Shown: positions 22,911 through 34,315, numbered from the stretch's first letter. The stretch: 64,000 bases of DNA from Glaciimonas sp. (GCA_012927585.1 JABBOY010000042.1:62001-126000), one strand, 5' to 3'. The notes: generated from the sequence alone by a model not told the origin. A program made the numbers and translations.

Positions 22911-23750
22911 ATGAATCCATCTTCCCCGCCCGATTTCTCCCCGCTGCCAGCAGAATTGCAAGAGTTGCGTGCTGCAGCGCTGTTCTGGCTGTGCGAGCCG
23001 GACCCGGCCACTAAGGCCGCCGGCGTGAAGGCGCTGGCGCAGGCCTGGCTAACGGGCGCGATTGCGCTTGATGCGCAGGCAGTGTTGACGACGCATCGCA
23101 TCATCCCGGGCCAGCCGGCCAAGCCGGAACTGGTGTCGCCGCTGGCTGTGAAACGGCGCGCGATGCATACCGCTGAAGGCCGCGCAATCCTGATCCATGC
23201 GTTGGCGCACATCGAATTCAATGCAATCAACCTGGCACTGGATGTGATCTGGCGCTTTCCGAATATGCCGAGTGCGTATTACGCCGACTGGCTGCAAGTG
23301 GCGAATGAGGAAGCGCTGCATTTCTCGCTGCTGGCCGGGCATTTGCGCGGGCAGGGTTACGCTTATGGCGACTTTCCGGCGCACAACAGTTTGTGGGAGA
23401 TGGCGGCCAAGACCTCAGAGGATATTCTGGCGCGTATTGCGTTGGTGCCGCGCACCATGGAAGCGCGTGGGCTGGATGCCGCGCCGCCGGTACGCGCCAA
23501 GCTGGCGCAGGCCGGCGATCTGGCGGCAGCAGCGATTCTCGACATCATCCTGCGCGATGAAATCGGCCACGTCGGCATCGGCAACCGTTGGTACGACTGG
23601 CTGTGTCGGCAACGCAGCCTGGAGCCGGTGGCGACTTACGCCCGGCTGGCGCAGCAATACGCAGCACCGGTGCAGCGCGGCCCGTTCAATCTGGAAGCGC
23701 GGCGGGCAGCCGGTTTCAGCGAGGCTGAACTGGCGGCGCTGGGGCGGTGA
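22911..23750 (+). CDS. Ferritin-like domain protein (DUF455)
   Basis: HIEFNAINLALDVIWRFPNMPSAYYADWLQVANEEALHFSLLAGHLRGQGYAYGDFPAHNSLWEMA; ILRDEIGHVGIGNRWYDWLC. Confidence 0.9.
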   Translation: MNPSSPPDFSPLPAELQELRAAALFWLCEPDPATKAAGVKALAQAWLTGAIALDAQAVLTTHRIIPGQPAKPELVSPLAVKRRAMHTAEGRAILIHALAHIEFNAINLALDVIWRFPNMPSAYYADWLQVANEEALHFSLLAGHLRGQGYAYGDFPAHNSLWEMAAKTSEDILARIALVPRTMEARGLDAAPPVRAKLAQAGDLAAAAILDIILRDEIGHVGIGNRWYDWLCRQRSLEPVATYARLAQQYAAPVQRGPFNLEARRAAGFSEAELAALGR

Positions 23751-23785
23751 AGCGTTGCGCGTTCGCACTCTGCCGGAACTCTTCA

Positions 23786-23872
23786 ATTTTCAATATATTT
23801 GGCAGTATGTATGGATGCCGCTTGTTTTATATGCGGGGAATGCCATATTTATTGGCATACTCATTGTATTGT
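23786..23872 (-). repeat. Dispersed intergenic element, copy 3
   Basis: Reverse complement TGAGTATGCCAATAAATATGGCATTCCCCGCATATAAAACAAGCGGCATCCATACATACTGCC; stem ATGCCA/TGGCAT. Confidence 0.65.
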
Positions 23873-24068
23873 TATGAATGTGCCTGATGCCGCCGGCGTG
23901 GCGGTATAGCTAAGCAGGTATTTTCCTGTCCGGGCTGTGCTGCAATGCAGCAAAATACACTGTAGCATAGGCAATAACGATCCAATGCAATTTCCAATTT
24001 CCAATTCTCAATTCTATTAACCCGTACTTTCGCATCGTTTCGATGCGTCACTAGCCGGAGGAAACAGT

Positions 24069-25097
24069 GTGAAAAGAAAAATCGTGAGTTTTGCCTTGCA
24101 AGGCGGTGGCTCGCACGGAGCCTTTACCTGGGGCGTGCTGGACCGTTTGCTGGAAGACGGCAGGATCGATATTGATGGCATCAGCGGAGCCAGTGCGGGG
24201 GCGATGAATGCAATCGCACTGGCGCATGGCTATACCGTCGGCGGGCGCGACGGCGCACGGCAGGCGCTGCAGGATTTCTGGGATTGCGTGGCCGGCAAGT
24301 CGCCGTTCAGCCTGATGCCGGACGAGGCCACTTCTGCGCTTGATATAGGCACCCAATCGACGCCACTGCCGATCTTCCAGGCGATGCTGTCGATGGCGCG
24401 TTTTTTCTCGCCTTACCAACTCAATCCTTTTGATATCAATCCCTTGCGCGATATTCTGACGGATCAGATCGACTTTGACCGGATCAGGGCCGAATGCAAG
24501 CTCAGGCTGTTTATTGCGGCCACGCATGTCAGCAGCGGGACGCTGAAACTGTTTCGCAACAAGCAGCTCAGCGTGGATGCGCTACTGGCGTCGGCTTGTT
24601 TGCCGACCATCCACCGCGCCGTCGTGATCGACGGCGAATCGTACTGGGATGGCGGCCTGACTGCGAATCCGCCGCTATTCCCTTTGCTGCATCGCTGTTC
24701 TGCACACGATGTGATGGTGATCCTGCTGCATCCCTATCCGCGCCCGGAAATTCCCACCACCGCCGATGAAATCGCACACCGCTTGGCTGAAATGGGTTTC
24801 AGTTCAGCCTTTTTTACCGAGTTGCAAGGCTTGGCGCTCGTCAAGCGGGAGGCGCAGCGTGACTGGCTTTCGTTTGGCCGACTGGAGCGACGCCTGAAAA
24901 AGCTGAATTTGCATTTGATCGATGCCCAGGAAATGATGAGCCAGCTGAATATTCATAGCAAACTTAATGCGCAGCCAGGCTTCATCCACGCGCTGCGCGA
25001 CGAAGGCCGAAGCCGGGCAGAAGCTTGGCTGGCTCAAAATTTCGACAGTATCGGCACCCGTTCGTCGTTTAATCTGGCGCGCCTGCTGCCTACTTGA
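24069..25097 (+). CDS. Patatin-like phospholipase family protein
   Basis: VSFALQGGGSHGAFTWGVLDRLLEDGRIDIDGISGASAGAMNAIALAHG (GXSXG), DGGLTANPPLFPLL. Confidence 0.93.
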   Translation: MKRKIVSFALQGGGSHGAFTWGVLDRLLEDGRIDIDGISGASAGAMNAIALAHGYTVGGRDGARQALQDFWDCVAGKSPFSLMPDEATSALDIGTQSTPLPIFQAMLSMARFFSPYQLNPFDINPLRDILTDQIDFDRIRAECKLRLFIAATHVSSGTLKLFRNKQLSVDALLASACLPTIHRAVVIDGESYWDGGLTANPPLFPLLHRCSAHDVMVILLHPYPRPEIPTTADEIAHRLAEMGFSSAFFTELQGLALVKREAQRDWLSFGRLERRLKKLNLHLIDAQEMMSQLNIHSKLNAQPGFIHALRDEGRSRAEAWLAQNFDSIGTRSSFNLARLLPT

Positions 25098-25257
25098 CTG
25101 ATGCTGCGCACAAAAAATTCGGCCCGCGAAAAACACCAAAGAGACGGAAAAACGTTTCTGCCGCAGTCGACAGGAACGTGTTGCGCCGTCATTCGTGTTT
25201 TTCGTGGGCAATGCTTTTCAAGTCTTGCTTGCCATGTGCGTAGCGTCAGATACTGAA

Positions 25258-26943
25258 TCAGGACTTGGCGGCGCGTTCCTGTTCCATCATGCGCAGCACG
25301 CGGCGCTGGATTTTTCCAGTGGTGGTCATCGGCAATTGCGCGATGAATTCGATTTCTTTCGGATATTCATACGGCGCCAGTTTGCCGCGTACATGATTTT
25401 GCAATTCGGCGATCAAATGCTGATCGCCGCTGGCGCCGGCTGCCAGTACCACGAAGGCCTTGACAATATTGCCGCGTTCGCGGTCCGGCTTGGGTACGAC
25501 GACCACGCTGGCCACTGCCGGATGCTTGAGCAGGCAGTTTTCGATTTCAGAGGGGCCGATGCGGTAGCCGGCGGCCTTGAACATGTCGTCGGCGCGGCCT
25601 TCATACCAGAGGTAGCCGTCGCCATCCATCCGTGCCAGATCGCCAGTGCGACACCATTGCCCGCTGTATTTGCTATGGGTCGCTGCCGGGTTTTTAAAAT
25701 AGCCGACGAAGAATATCGGATCCGCATCGCCGTGGATATCGGTGCGGTTGAGCGCCACTTCGCCAATCGTGCCGGCACCCACCGGATTGCCGTCGTCGTC
25801 TATCACCGCGACCTGATGACCAGGATAAGGGCGGCCCATGCTGCCGGCTTTGGCAGGCCACTGCAGATAGGAATTTCCGACGATGTAATTTACTTCGGTC
25901 TGACCAAACATTTCATTGAGCGTAACCCCGAGCGCGCTGCGGCACCAGTCGAACACTGCCTCGCCGACCGCTTCGCCGGCGCTCATGATGGCGCGCAACC
26001 GCAGCGTGTAATGCTGTTTCGGAACCGGCATCTCCTTCATCATCATTTTCAAGGCGGTAGGGAACAGGAAGGTATTGGTGATGCGGTATTTTTCCAGTAG
26101 CGTGAAAGCGGTTTCCGCATTGAAGCGGCCGCGATAACCCAGAATCGGCTTGCCGAAATACAAGGTCGGCAACAGCGCATCCATCAGGCCGCCGGTCCAG
26201 GCCCAGTCGGCTGGCGACCAGAAGATGTCGTTGTCTTGCGGGAATCCGTTTTGCGATGCGACAAAGCCGCTTAGGTTGCCGATGATGGCCGAGTGCGGAA
26301 TCAGAGCGCCCTTTGCCGGGCCGGTGGTGCCGCTGGTATAGATCAGAATTGCCGCATCAGTGGCCTGCGTTATCTCCGACGCAAAGTCGGCGCTTGCCTG
26401 GATCATTTCTTGTTGCCAGTCCAGTGCATCCGGCATGTCGTACTCCAGCGCGAGCACGTGTTTGAGATGTGGACAAGTGGCGCGTATTTGCTGCAGATTG
26501 GCAGCACCGGCCTGATCGACGATAACTACTGTCGCAGCGCTATCTTGCAAGCGATATTCCAGAGCATCAGGGCCAAATAGCGATGACAGCGGCATGGCAA
26601 TTGCACCGAGTTGATGGCAGGCAATATGGGCAATTGCCGTTTCGGGACACTGCGGCAGAATGATCGCAACGCAATCGCCACGTTGTACTCCGAGTCGGCG
26701 CAACAGGTTGGAAAGTCGGTTAGCCTGTTCTTGCAGCGCTGCATAGGTGAGCGTTGCGGTGTGGCCGGCTTCATCTTCGAAATAAATCGCGATGCGCCGG
26801 CTGCTGTTGCTGTCCCTGGCCCAGCGCGTGCAACAGACCTCGGCAATATTGAGTTCGGTCGGCACTTCCCATCGGAATGCCTGGTAGATCGCAGCGTAAT
26901 TGTCTACCGCATCCGTCTTCAGTGTGGCGTTGGGGGAATTCAT
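25258..26943 (-). CDS. AMP-binding acyl-CoA synthetase
   Basis: AAILIYTSGTTGPAKGALIPHSAI, EMFGQTEVNYIVGN, GDLARMDGDGYLWYEGRADDMFKAAGYRIGPSEIE, TTTGKIQRRVLR. Start corrected to 26943. Confidence 0.94.
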   Translation of the reverse strand: MNSPNATLKTDAVDNYAAIYQAFRWEVPTELNIAEVCCTRWARDSNSSRRIAIYFEDEAGHTATLTYAALQEQANRLSNLLRRLGVQRGDCVAIILPQCPETAIAHIACHQLGAIAMPLSSLFGPDALEYRLQDSAATVVIVDQAGAANLQQIRATCPHLKHVLALEYDMPDALDWQQEMIQASADFASEITQATDAAILIYTSGTTGPAKGALIPHSAIIGNLSGFVASQNGFPQDNDIFWSPADWAWTGGLMDALLPTLYFGKPILGYRGRFNAETAFTLLEKYRITNTFLFPTALKMMMKEMPVPKQHYTLRLRAIMSAGEAVGEAVFDWCRSALGVTLNEMFGQTEVNYIVGNSYLQWPAKAGSMGRPYPGHQVAVIDDDGNPVGAGTIGEVALNRTDIHGDADPIFFVGYFKNPAATHSKYSGQWCRTGDLARMDGDGYLWYEGRADDMFKAAGYRIGPSEIENCLLKHPAVASVVVVPKPDRERGNIVKAFVVLAAGASGDQHLIAELQNHVRGKLAPYEYPKEIEFIAQLPMTTTGKIQRRVLRMMEQERAAKS

Positions 26944-27004
26944 CGGGTCTCCAGTATAATTATTGAACGATCGTGCTTTTTGAACACTGTTTAAACCAAT
27001 ATTT

Positions 27005-27892
27005 ATGGAAATCATCAAACAATCTCGCTCTGAATTTATCACGCTTCGCGGCCTGCAATACCATGTGCGTCATTGGGGTAATGATGATGCGCCAAAACTG
27101 TTCATGCTGCATGGCTGGATGGATGTGTCAGCCTCATTCCAGTTCGTGGTCGATCGTCTGCGTCAGGAATGGCATGTGATTGCGCCGGACTGGCGCGGAT
27201 TTGGCCTAACACGCGCGCCCGGTGTTGACTGTTACTGGTTTCCCGATTATGTGGCCGACCTGGATGCCTTATTGGATCACTACGCACCGGCGCAGGCGGT
27301 CAATCTACTGGGGCACAGCATGGGCGGCAACGTGGCTGGCATTTACGCCGGCGTGCGGCCGCAGCGCGTCGGCAAGCTGATTAATCTGGAGGGTTTCGGC
27401 ATGCCTGTGACGCTTGTGCAGCAGGCACCCGGGCGTTACGCGCAGTGGCTTGATGAGTTGCGCCAAAAGCCGGCGCTACGCACTTATCCGAGCCAGGCCG
27501 CGGTTGCCGCCCGGCTGCAAAAGACTAATCCACGCCTGAGCAATGCGCGGGCGGCTTTTCTGTCAGAGCATTGGGCGATTGAAAATAACCACGGCGCCTG
27601 GGAAATCCTAGGCGATCCGGCGCACAAGTTGGCCGGCCCGCTGCTGTATCAGGTCGAGGAAGTAATGGCTTGCTGGCAGGCAATTGCCGCACCGGTGCTG
27701 TGGGTCGAAGCCAGCGACACTGATGTCTGGAAGTGGATGGGGCCAAAATCGGAAGCCAGAATCGAGATTGATCGCCGCATCGCTTTCATTCGCAATGTCA
27801 CTATTGCAATAATAGACGATGCCGGCCACATGCTGCACCATGATCAACCGGAAGTTCTGGCGCGCCTGGTGGAAGATTTTTTGCTGGAATAA
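27005..27892 (+). CDS. Alpha/beta hydrolase
   Basis: FMLHGWMDVSASFQFVVDRL...APDWRGFGLT...NLLGHSMGGNVAGIYAGV. Confidence 0.93.
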   Translation: MEIIKQSRSEFITLRGLQYHVRHWGNDDAPKLFMLHGWMDVSASFQFVVDRLRQEWHVIAPDWRGFGLTRAPGVDCYWFPDYVADLDALLDHYAPAQAVNLLGHSMGGNVAGIYAGVRPQRVGKLINLEGFGMPVTLVQQAPGRYAQWLDELRQKPALRTYPSQAAVAARLQKTNPRLSNARAAFLSEHWAIENNHGAWEILGDPAHKLAGPLLYQVEEVMACWQAIAAPVLWVEASDTDVWKWMGPKSEARIEIDRRIAFIRNVTIAIIDDAGHMLHHDQPEVLARLVEDFLLE

Positions 27893-28008
27893 TGCGCCTG
27901 CTGGAGCGTGCCATGCCTATGGCGAAGCGAAAATGTGCACCTGCAGCATCAGGATTGCAAGCGGGGTACAATAAATCTTCCCTTGCTGCGCAACCTTATA
28001 CTATTTTT

Positions 28009-28842
28009 ATGCTGAACGCCGATCTTCATTGCCATTCCAACGTCTCCGACGGCGTCCTGACGCCACAGGCGCTGGCTGCGCGCGCCAAATTGAACGGCGT
28101 TGACCTGTGGGCTTTGACCGACCACGATGAAGTTGGCGGCATTGCGCAGGCCAGGCTAGCCGCGACCGAAAATGAACTGCGCTTCGTGGCAGGGGTGGAG
28201 ATTTCCGTCACTTGGGCGGCACAGACGGTGCATATCGTCGGCTTGCAGATCGATGAAACCAATAGTGCGCTGTTGCAAGGCTTGCAGGCGACTCGCGGCG
28301 GGCGCGAACACCGCGCACGCGCAATCGCTGCAGAACTGGCACAGCATGGTATTGCAGATGCTTACGAAGGTGCACTCAAATATGTAGGTAATCCGAATTT
28401 GATTTCTCGCACGCATTTCGCCCGCTACATCGTCGAACTCGGCCATCAACCCGATATCAGCGCCGTGTTTCGTCATTATTTGTCGGACGGCAAGCCCGGT
28501 TACATACCGCATAGCTGGGCCACACTAAAAGATGCCGTCGGCTGGATTCGCGGTGCCGGTGGCACTGCCATAGTGGCGCATCCGGGACGTTACAAATATA
28601 GTGCGCTGGCGCTTGGCGCGTTTTTGGATGAGTTCAAGCAACTCGGCGGTGCCGCCATCGAAGTTATTACTGGCAGCCATACAACCGATCAGTATCCGAT
28701 TTACGCCAAGATGGCGCAGGATTACGGTTTCATGGCGTCGCGCGGCTCGGATTTTCACGGGCCGCGCGAGTCACGCGTCGATCTGGGCGCATTGCCGCCG
28801 TTGCCGGCCGGGGTGATGCCGGTCTGGCACAATTGGGCTTGA
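28009..28842 (+). CDS. PHP domain-containing phosphoesterase (TrpH/RNase AM-like)
   Basis: MLNADLHCHSNVSDGVLTPQALAARAKLNGVDLWALTDHDEVGGI; GSDFHGP. Start corrected from 27892. Confidence 0.92.
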   Translation: MLNADLHCHSNVSDGVLTPQALAARAKLNGVDLWALTDHDEVGGIAQARLAATENELRFVAGVEISVTWAAQTVHIVGLQIDETNSALLQGLQATRGGREHRARAIAAELAQHGIADAYEGALKYVGNPNLISRTHFARYIVELGHQPDISAVFRHYLSDGKPGYIPHSWATLKDAVGWIRGAGGTAIVAHPGRYKYSALALGAFLDEFKQLGGAAIEVITGSHTTDQYPIYAKMAQDYGFMASRGSDFHGPRESRVDLGALPPLPAGVMPVWHNWA

Positions 28843-29002
28843 TCGTCCCCGTCCCCGTCCATTATTAGCCTTTACCGCTGCATAGGCGGCGCAAACAGAC
28901 GCGCTATATGTACATTCTGCCAGTCTTGCGCTCTTGAAATTCCTGTGCGAACGCCTTATCTTCGGAATAACTTATTTTGATTCAGTTGATAAAAGGCTTT
29001 AA

Positions 29003-29890
29003 ATGAAACGCATTGTTCTGTTCCTCGCCACCAACCTTGCCGTGATGCTGGTTATGTCAGTCGTATTGTCGGCCTTGGGCGTAAATCGCTACTTGACTGG
29101 CAGCGGCCTGAATCTGGGCAGCCTGATGGCGTTTTCGCTGGTAGTTGGTTTCACCGGCGCGATTTTTTCCCTGTTGATCAGCAAACCGATGGCGAAATGG
29201 TCGACCGGTGCGCGCGTCATTGATGCACCTTCGTCTTCCACCGAGTTGTGGCTGGTCGATACCGTGCGGCGACTGGCTGAGAAAGCCGGCATCAGCACAC
29301 CGGAAGTTGCGGTGTTTGATGGCGCGCCGAATGCTTTTGCCACCGGCGCGTTCAAGAATTCCGCGCTGGTTGCGGTTTCCACCGGCCTGCTGGAAAGCAT
29401 GACGAAGGAAGAAGTTGAGGCCGTCATCGGGCATGAAATTTCTCACGTTGCCAATGGCGATATGGTGACCATGGCCCTGATTCAAGGCGTGGTAAATACT
29501 TTTGTGGTGTTTCTGGCGCGGGTGGTGGCTTATGCAATCGACAAGGCAGTGTTCCGTGGCGGCAATAATGATCGCGGCCCCGGCATAGCATACATGGCCA
29601 CCGTATTTGTTTGCGAATTGGTGTTCGGCTTGCTGGCATCCATTATCGTGGCCTGGTTTTCGCGCCAGCGCGAATTTCGCGCCGACGCCGGATCAGTGCA
29701 GTTGCTAGGCCGCACCGAACCGATGATGCACGCGCTGGCTCGTTTGGGCGGAGTAGAGCCGGGCGAATTGCCGAAGTCGATGGCAGCGTCCGGGATCAGC
29801 GATAGGCCGGGTTTTTCAGCGCTGTTTTCGACCCATCCACCGATTGAAGCGCGTATTGCAGCATTAGCGGCATTGCGCGGCGGCGCATAA
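29003..29890 (+). CDS. htpX: Protease HtpX
   Basis: [17 protein letters not shown]..., [40 protein letters not shown]. Confidence 0.97.
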   Translation: MKRIVLFLATNLAVMLVMSVVLSALGVNRYLTGSGLNLGSLMAFSLVVGFTGAIFSLLISKPMAKWSTGARVIDAPSSSTELWLVDTVRRLAEKAGISTPEVAVFDGAPNAFATGAFKNSALVAVSTGLLESMTKEEVEAVIGHEISHVANGDMVTMALIQGVVNTFVVFLARVVAYAIDKAVFRGGNNDRGPGIAYMATVFVCELVFGLLASIIVAWFSRQREFRADAGSVQLLGRTEPMMHALARLGGVEPGELPKSMAASGISDRPGFSALFSTHPPIEARIAALAALRGGA

Positions 29891-29983
29891 ATTTACAGTT
29901 TTCCTTAATTTCATTTTTAACTCCGTATTTAACCCAATACCGCGACGGTAGTTCTCACGCTACCGTCGTTGTCATTTGCCTCC

Positions 29984-30607
29984 ATGAGCCAATTTTTCCA
30001 GCTGCATCCAGATAATCCGCAACCGCGCTTGCTCAAGCAGGCAGCGCAAATTATTCATGCCGGCGGTATCGTTGCGTTGCCGACCGATTCCTGCTACGCG
30101 CTCATATGCCATCTCGATGACAAACATGCAGTCGAGCGCTTGCGCCGTATCCGCGGTATCGATGACAAGCATTTGTTGACCTTGCTGTGCCGCGATTTGA
30201 GTGACATCGCGGCCTATGCCCGGGTCGACAATACACAGTTCCGCATGCTCAAGGCCGCTACGCCCGGCCCGTATACTTTCATCCTGGAAGCCACCAAGGA
30301 AGTGCCGCGTCGCTTGAGTCATCCGTCGCGCAAGACGATCGGCTTGCGGGTGCCGGAAAACCGCATCACGCAAGCTTTGCTGGAAGAGTTGGGTCAGCCG
30401 TTGCTGGGTACCACCCTGATTTTGCCAGGACAGACTGATCCTTTGAACGACCCGGAACGAATTCGTGAGCTTTTGTCCAAGCAAATTGAGCTAATTGTGG
30501 ATGACGGCACCCGCGGCCTGGGACTGACTACCGTCATCGATTTGGTTGGAGCTGAGCCGGTTTTGGTGCGCCAGGGACGTGGCGACGCCGCATTGTTCGG
30601 TTTGTAA
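29984..30607 (+). CDS. L-threonylcarbamoyladenylate synthase-like protein (Sua5/YciO family)
   Basis: AGGIVALPTDSCYALICHLDDKHAVERLRRIRGIDDKHLLTLLCRDLS, PGPYTFILEATKEVPRRLSHPSRKTIGLRVPE. Confidence 0.92.
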   Translation: MSQFFQLHPDNPQPRLLKQAAQIIHAGGIVALPTDSCYALICHLDDKHAVERLRRIRGIDDKHLLTLLCRDLSDIAAYARVDNTQFRMLKAATPGPYTFILEATKEVPRRLSHPSRKTIGLRVPENRITQALLEELGQPLLGTTLILPGQTDPLNDPERIRELLSKQIELIVDDGTRGLGLTTVIDLVGAEPVLVRQGRGDAALFGL

Positions 30608-30631
30608 AAAATTCCAGGAAAAATCCCCGGT

Positions 30632-30728
30632 TTTTAATATAGTGAGGTATGTATTTTTTTTATGTCATTTGTTTATATGCGGAAATAGCATCATTTTTAT
30701 TTATACTCCATTGTATTTAAAATACAAT
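30632..30728 (-). repeat. Dispersed intergenic element, copy 4
   Basis: Reverse complement GGAGTATAAATAAAAATGATGCTATTTCCGCATATAAACAAATGACATAAAAAAAATACATACCTCAC. Confidence 0.65.
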
Positions 30729-30829
30729 GAAGCGCAAACAGCACCTGTCCCAGTTTTTATCGCGATTGATGCGGTATCTACAATTGCTGCAAACCGGTTG
30801 CGGCCCATCCCCTCTGATAAAATCCTGCC

Positions 30830-31489
30830 ATGAATGACATGATCCAAACCGTCGCTGTATATGCGCTGCCGGTATTATTCGCCATCACCTTGCATGAAGC
30901 GGCGCATGCCTATGCGGCCAAGTATTTTGGCGACACGACTGCGTACCAGCAGGGGCGCATGAGCCTCAATCCGATCAAGCACATCGATCCTTTCGGCACC
31001 ATTCTGATCCCGATCATGATGTATTTCGCTACCAGCGGTGCTTTTCTGTTCGGTTATGCCAAGCCGGTTCCGGTTGATTTTGGGCGTTTGCGCAATCCGA
31101 AGAAGCAAATGGCCTGGGTTGCTCTGGCAGGCCCGGCGGCGAATCTATTCATGGCACTGCTGTGGATGATATTCGGCATATTACTGGCTGCGCTACAGGT
31201 AGAAGATGTGTTTTTCATGCGGATGGTGCAAGCTGGCGTGCTGGTTAATTTGGTGATCTTTGCTTTTAATCTGTTTCCGTTGCCGCCGCTGGACGGCGGC
31301 CGCATCCTCACCAGTCTGCTACCGCTAAAATATGCCGCTCAGTTTGCCCGCGTCGAACCTTATGGCTTCTTTATCCTGCTGGCACTGATGTTTCTGAATG
31401 TGTTGCAGTATTGGTTGATACCGGTGATGGTGATTGCCAATACCGTATTGAAATTAATCGTTTCTCCTTTAAACTTACTTTTGAACTGA
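30830..31489 (+). CDS. Site-2 protease family (M50) membrane metalloprotease
   Basis: PVLFAITLHEAAHAYAAKYFGD (HExxH), FNLFPLPPLDGGRIL. Confidence 0.94.
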   Translation: MNDMIQTVAVYALPVLFAITLHEAAHAYAAKYFGDTTAYQQGRMSLNPIKHIDPFGTILIPIMMYFATSGAFLFGYAKPVPVDFGRLRNPKKQMAWVALAGPAANLFMALLWMIFGILLAALQVEDVFFMRMVQAGVLVNLVIFAFNLFPLPPLDGGRILTSLLPLKYAAQFARVEPYGFFILLALMFLNVLQYWLIPVMVIANTVLKLIVSPLNLLLN

Positions 31490-31499
31490 CCGACTAATT

Positions 31500-32702
31500 A
31501 TGTATCCAGATCGCGTTGTTTCCGGCATGCGCCCCACTGGCGCCTTGCACCTTGGTCATTATCACGGCGCCTTGAAAAACTGGATAAGGATGCAGACCGA
31601 AATGCCGTGCCTGTTTTTTGTTGCCGACTGGCATGCATTGACTACCAACTACGATGACCCTTCGCTGATAGAAGCCAGCACTTGGGATATGTTGATCGAC
31701 TGGCTGGCAGCCGGTGTGGATCCGTCCGAAGCGACTCTCTTTATCCAATCCCGGGTGCCGGAACACGCAGAATTGCACTTGCTGCTATCGATGGCTACCC
31801 CGCTGGGCTGGCTGGAACGGGTGCCGACCTACAAGGATCAAATCGAAAAGCTGTCGCACAAGGATCTCACCACCTACGGCTTTTTGGGTTACCCATTGCT
31901 GATGGCTGCCGATGTGCTGATTTATCGCGCCACCCAGGTTCCGGTCGGCGAAGACCAGGTGCCGCATGTCGAGATAACACGCGAAATCGCACGTCGCTTC
32001 AATCATTTGTACGGCAAGGAAAAAGGTTTTGAGGAAAAAGCCCAGGACGCGGTCAAGAAACTCGGCAGCAAGCGCGCCAAAATGTATAACCAATTGCGCA
32101 CCGAATTCCAGCAGCACGGCAAGGAAGATGCTCTGGAGCAAGCTAAAGCCATGCTTGATGATGCGCAAAGCTTGTCGATGATCGACCGTGAACGACTGTT
32201 CGGCTATCTGGAAGGCAGTCGTAAACTAATTCTGGTCGAACCGCAGGCGCGTCTGACCGAATCATCGCGCCTGCCCGGGCTAGATGGACAAAAAATGTCG
32301 AAGAGTTACGGTAATTCGATTGCGCTGCGCGAGGACAAAGAGTCTGTAACCAGGAAAATCCGCACTATGCCGACCGACCCGGCGCGTGTGCGCCGTACTG
32401 ATCCGGGCGATCCTGAAAAATGCCCGGTGTGGCAGCTACACTTGGTGTATTCCAATTCGACTACCAAGGAGTGGGTAGTCAAAGGTTGCACATCCGCCGG
32501 CATCGGTTGCCTTGAATGCAAACAGCCGGTGATCGACGCGGTATTGAAAGAGCAGGAGCCGATGCGCGAACGGGCCCAGCAATACCTCGACGATCCGTCG
32601 CTCGTGCGTGCAATCGTTGCCGATGGCTGCGACAAGGCGCGCAAACTGGCGCAGGAAACCATGCGCGATGTGCGTGAGGCGATGGGTTTGAGCTATAACT
32701 AA
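31500..32702 (+). CDS. trpS: Tryptophan--tRNA ligase
   Basis: RVVSGMRPTGALHLGHYHGALKNW, LPGLDGQKMSKSYGNSI. Confidence 0.97.
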   Translation: MYPDRVVSGMRPTGALHLGHYHGALKNWIRMQTEMPCLFFVADWHALTTNYDDPSLIEASTWDMLIDWLAAGVDPSEATLFIQSRVPEHAELHLLLSMATPLGWLERVPTYKDQIEKLSHKDLTTYGFLGYPLLMAADVLIYRATQVPVGEDQVPHVEITREIARRFNHLYGKEKGFEEKAQDAVKKLGSKRAKMYNQLRTEFQQHGKEDALEQAKAMLDDAQSLSMIDRERLFGYLEGSRKLILVEPQARLTESSRLPGLDGQKMSKSYGNSIALREDKESVTRKIRTMPTDPARVRRTDPGDPEKCPVWQLHLVYSNSTTKEWVVKGCTSAGIGCLECKQPVIDAVLKEQEPMRERAQQYLDDPSLVRAIVADGCDKARKLAQETMRDVREAMGLSYN

Positions 32703-32735
32703 GCCCAAATAAGCCTCCCCAAAAGTTAAACCGAA

Positions 32736-33320
32736 ATGCACCATCTCGCCGATTTCAACATGGATCAGGATGTACCTTCTGCATGGGTGCAGCGCTTCAC
32801 TGCGCTCATTCCGCCAGGACCCGTGCTTGATCTGGCTTGTGGTAGCGGCCGCCATGCGCGCCTTTTGGCAGCTTTGGGGCATCCGGTGCTGGCTGCGGAT
32901 CGCGATTCGGCTGCGCTGGCTAGTGCCGCAGGGCAGGGCGTTGTCACCATGCAAGTCGATCTGGAAGCCGATGCTGCGGCATGGCCTTTCGAAGCCGGAC
33001 ACTTTGCTGCGATTATTGTTACCAACTATTTGCATCGCCCTTTGTTCCCGCATATTTTGGATAGCCTGGCAAACGGTGGCTTGTTAATATATGAAACTTT
33101 CTCCACTGGCAATGCGCTCTACGGCAAGCCATCCAATCCGAATTTTTTATTGAGCCGGGGCGAATTGCTCGAAGTGCTCAGGCAGCATCCTTCAGTTACC
33201 ATGTACGTGCTCGCATTTGAAGAGGGCTATACCGAGACGCCGAAGCCTGCGATGGTGCAGAGGATTTGCGCCATCAAAAACGCAGCAGGCCTGGCTCCCG
33301 GACAGCCTCGATTGTTTTGA
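32736..33320 (+). CDS. Class I SAM-dependent methyltransferase
   Basis: PPGPVLDLACGSGRHARLLAALGHPVLAADRD. Confidence 0.9.
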   Translation: MHHLADFNMDQDVPSAWVQRFTALIPPGPVLDLACGSGRHARLLAALGHPVLAADRDSAALASAAGQGVVTMQVDLEADAAAWPFEAGHFAAIIVTNYLHRPLFPHILDSLANGGLLIYETFSTGNALYGKPSNPNFLLSRGELLEVLRQHPSVTMYVLAFEEGYTETPKPAMVQRICAIKNAAGLAPGQPRLF

Positions 33321-33421
33321 AACCCTATCCAAGCAGAAAAGCAAAAGAGCAACACTGCACCACGGGCGCGGGCTATCCGCTACAATTAATCTTTTATATC
33401 CCAACGTATTAAAGACTCTCT

Positions 33422-34315
33422 ATGATTAAGGGCAGCATAGTAGCAATCGTCACCCCCATGGACGCAGATGGCAGCCTGGATCTACCTGGCTTGCGCAAAC
33501 TAATCGACTGGCACATCGCAGAAGGCACCGATGGCATCGTGATCGTCGGTACTACCGGCGAATCGCCGACGGTCTCGGTGGAAGAGCACTGCGAACTGAT
33601 CAAAGTCGCGGTTGAACATGCCAATAAGCGCATTCCGATCATCGCCGGCACCGGCGGCAACTCTACTTCCGAAGCGATCGCGCTGACGCGTTATGCCAAA
33701 GAAACCGGCGCCGACGCATCCCTGCTAGTGGTGCCGTACTACAATCGGCCGACACAGGAAGGCATGTATCAGCACTTCAAAAAAATCGCTGAATCGGTTG
33801 ATTTGCCGGCAATCCTGTACAACGTTCCCGGCCGTACCGTGGCCGATATGCATAACGACACCATCCTGCGCCTGGCGCAGGTTCCGGGCATCATTGGGGT
33901 CAAGGATGCAACCGGCAATATCGGTCGCGGCACCGACCTGATCCGCCTGGCGCCACAATCCTTCGCGGTATATTCGGGCGATGATCCGACCGCTATGGCA
34001 CTGATGTTGTGCGGCGGGAAAGGCAATATTTCGGTAACAGCCAATGTGGCTCCGCGCGCAATGCATGCACTATGCATGGCGGCAATGGAAGGCAATGCGG
34101 CACGGGCAATTGAAATCAACAATCGATTACTGCCGCTGCACATCACACTTTTCATCGAACCCAATCCGCTGCCGGTTAAATGGGCAATGACTGAAATGGG
34201 TTTGATTCCACCAGGCATTCGATTGCCGCTAGTGCCGATGTCTGCGCAGTACCAGGATACGGTACGTGCTGCTCTTCGTGAGTCCGGTGTATTGCCGGGC
34301 GTTGTATTACATTAA
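33422..34315 (+). CDS. dapA: 4-hydroxy-tetrahydrodipicolinate synthase
   Basis: [67 protein letters not shown]. Confidence 0.97.
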   Translation: MIKGSIVAIVTPMDADGSLDLPGLRKLIDWHIAEGTDGIVIVGTTGESPTVSVEEHCELIKVAVEHANKRIPIIAGTGGNSTSEAIALTRYAKETGADASLLVVPYYNRPTQEGMYQHFKKIAESVDLPAILYNVPGRTVADMHNDTILRLAQVPGIIGVKDATGNIGRGTDLIRLAPQSFAVYSGDDPTAMALMLCGGKGNISVTANVAPRAMHALCMAAMEGNAARAIEINNRLLPLHITLFIEPNPLPVKWAMTEMGLIPPGIRLPLVPMSAQYQDTVRAALRESGVLPGVVLH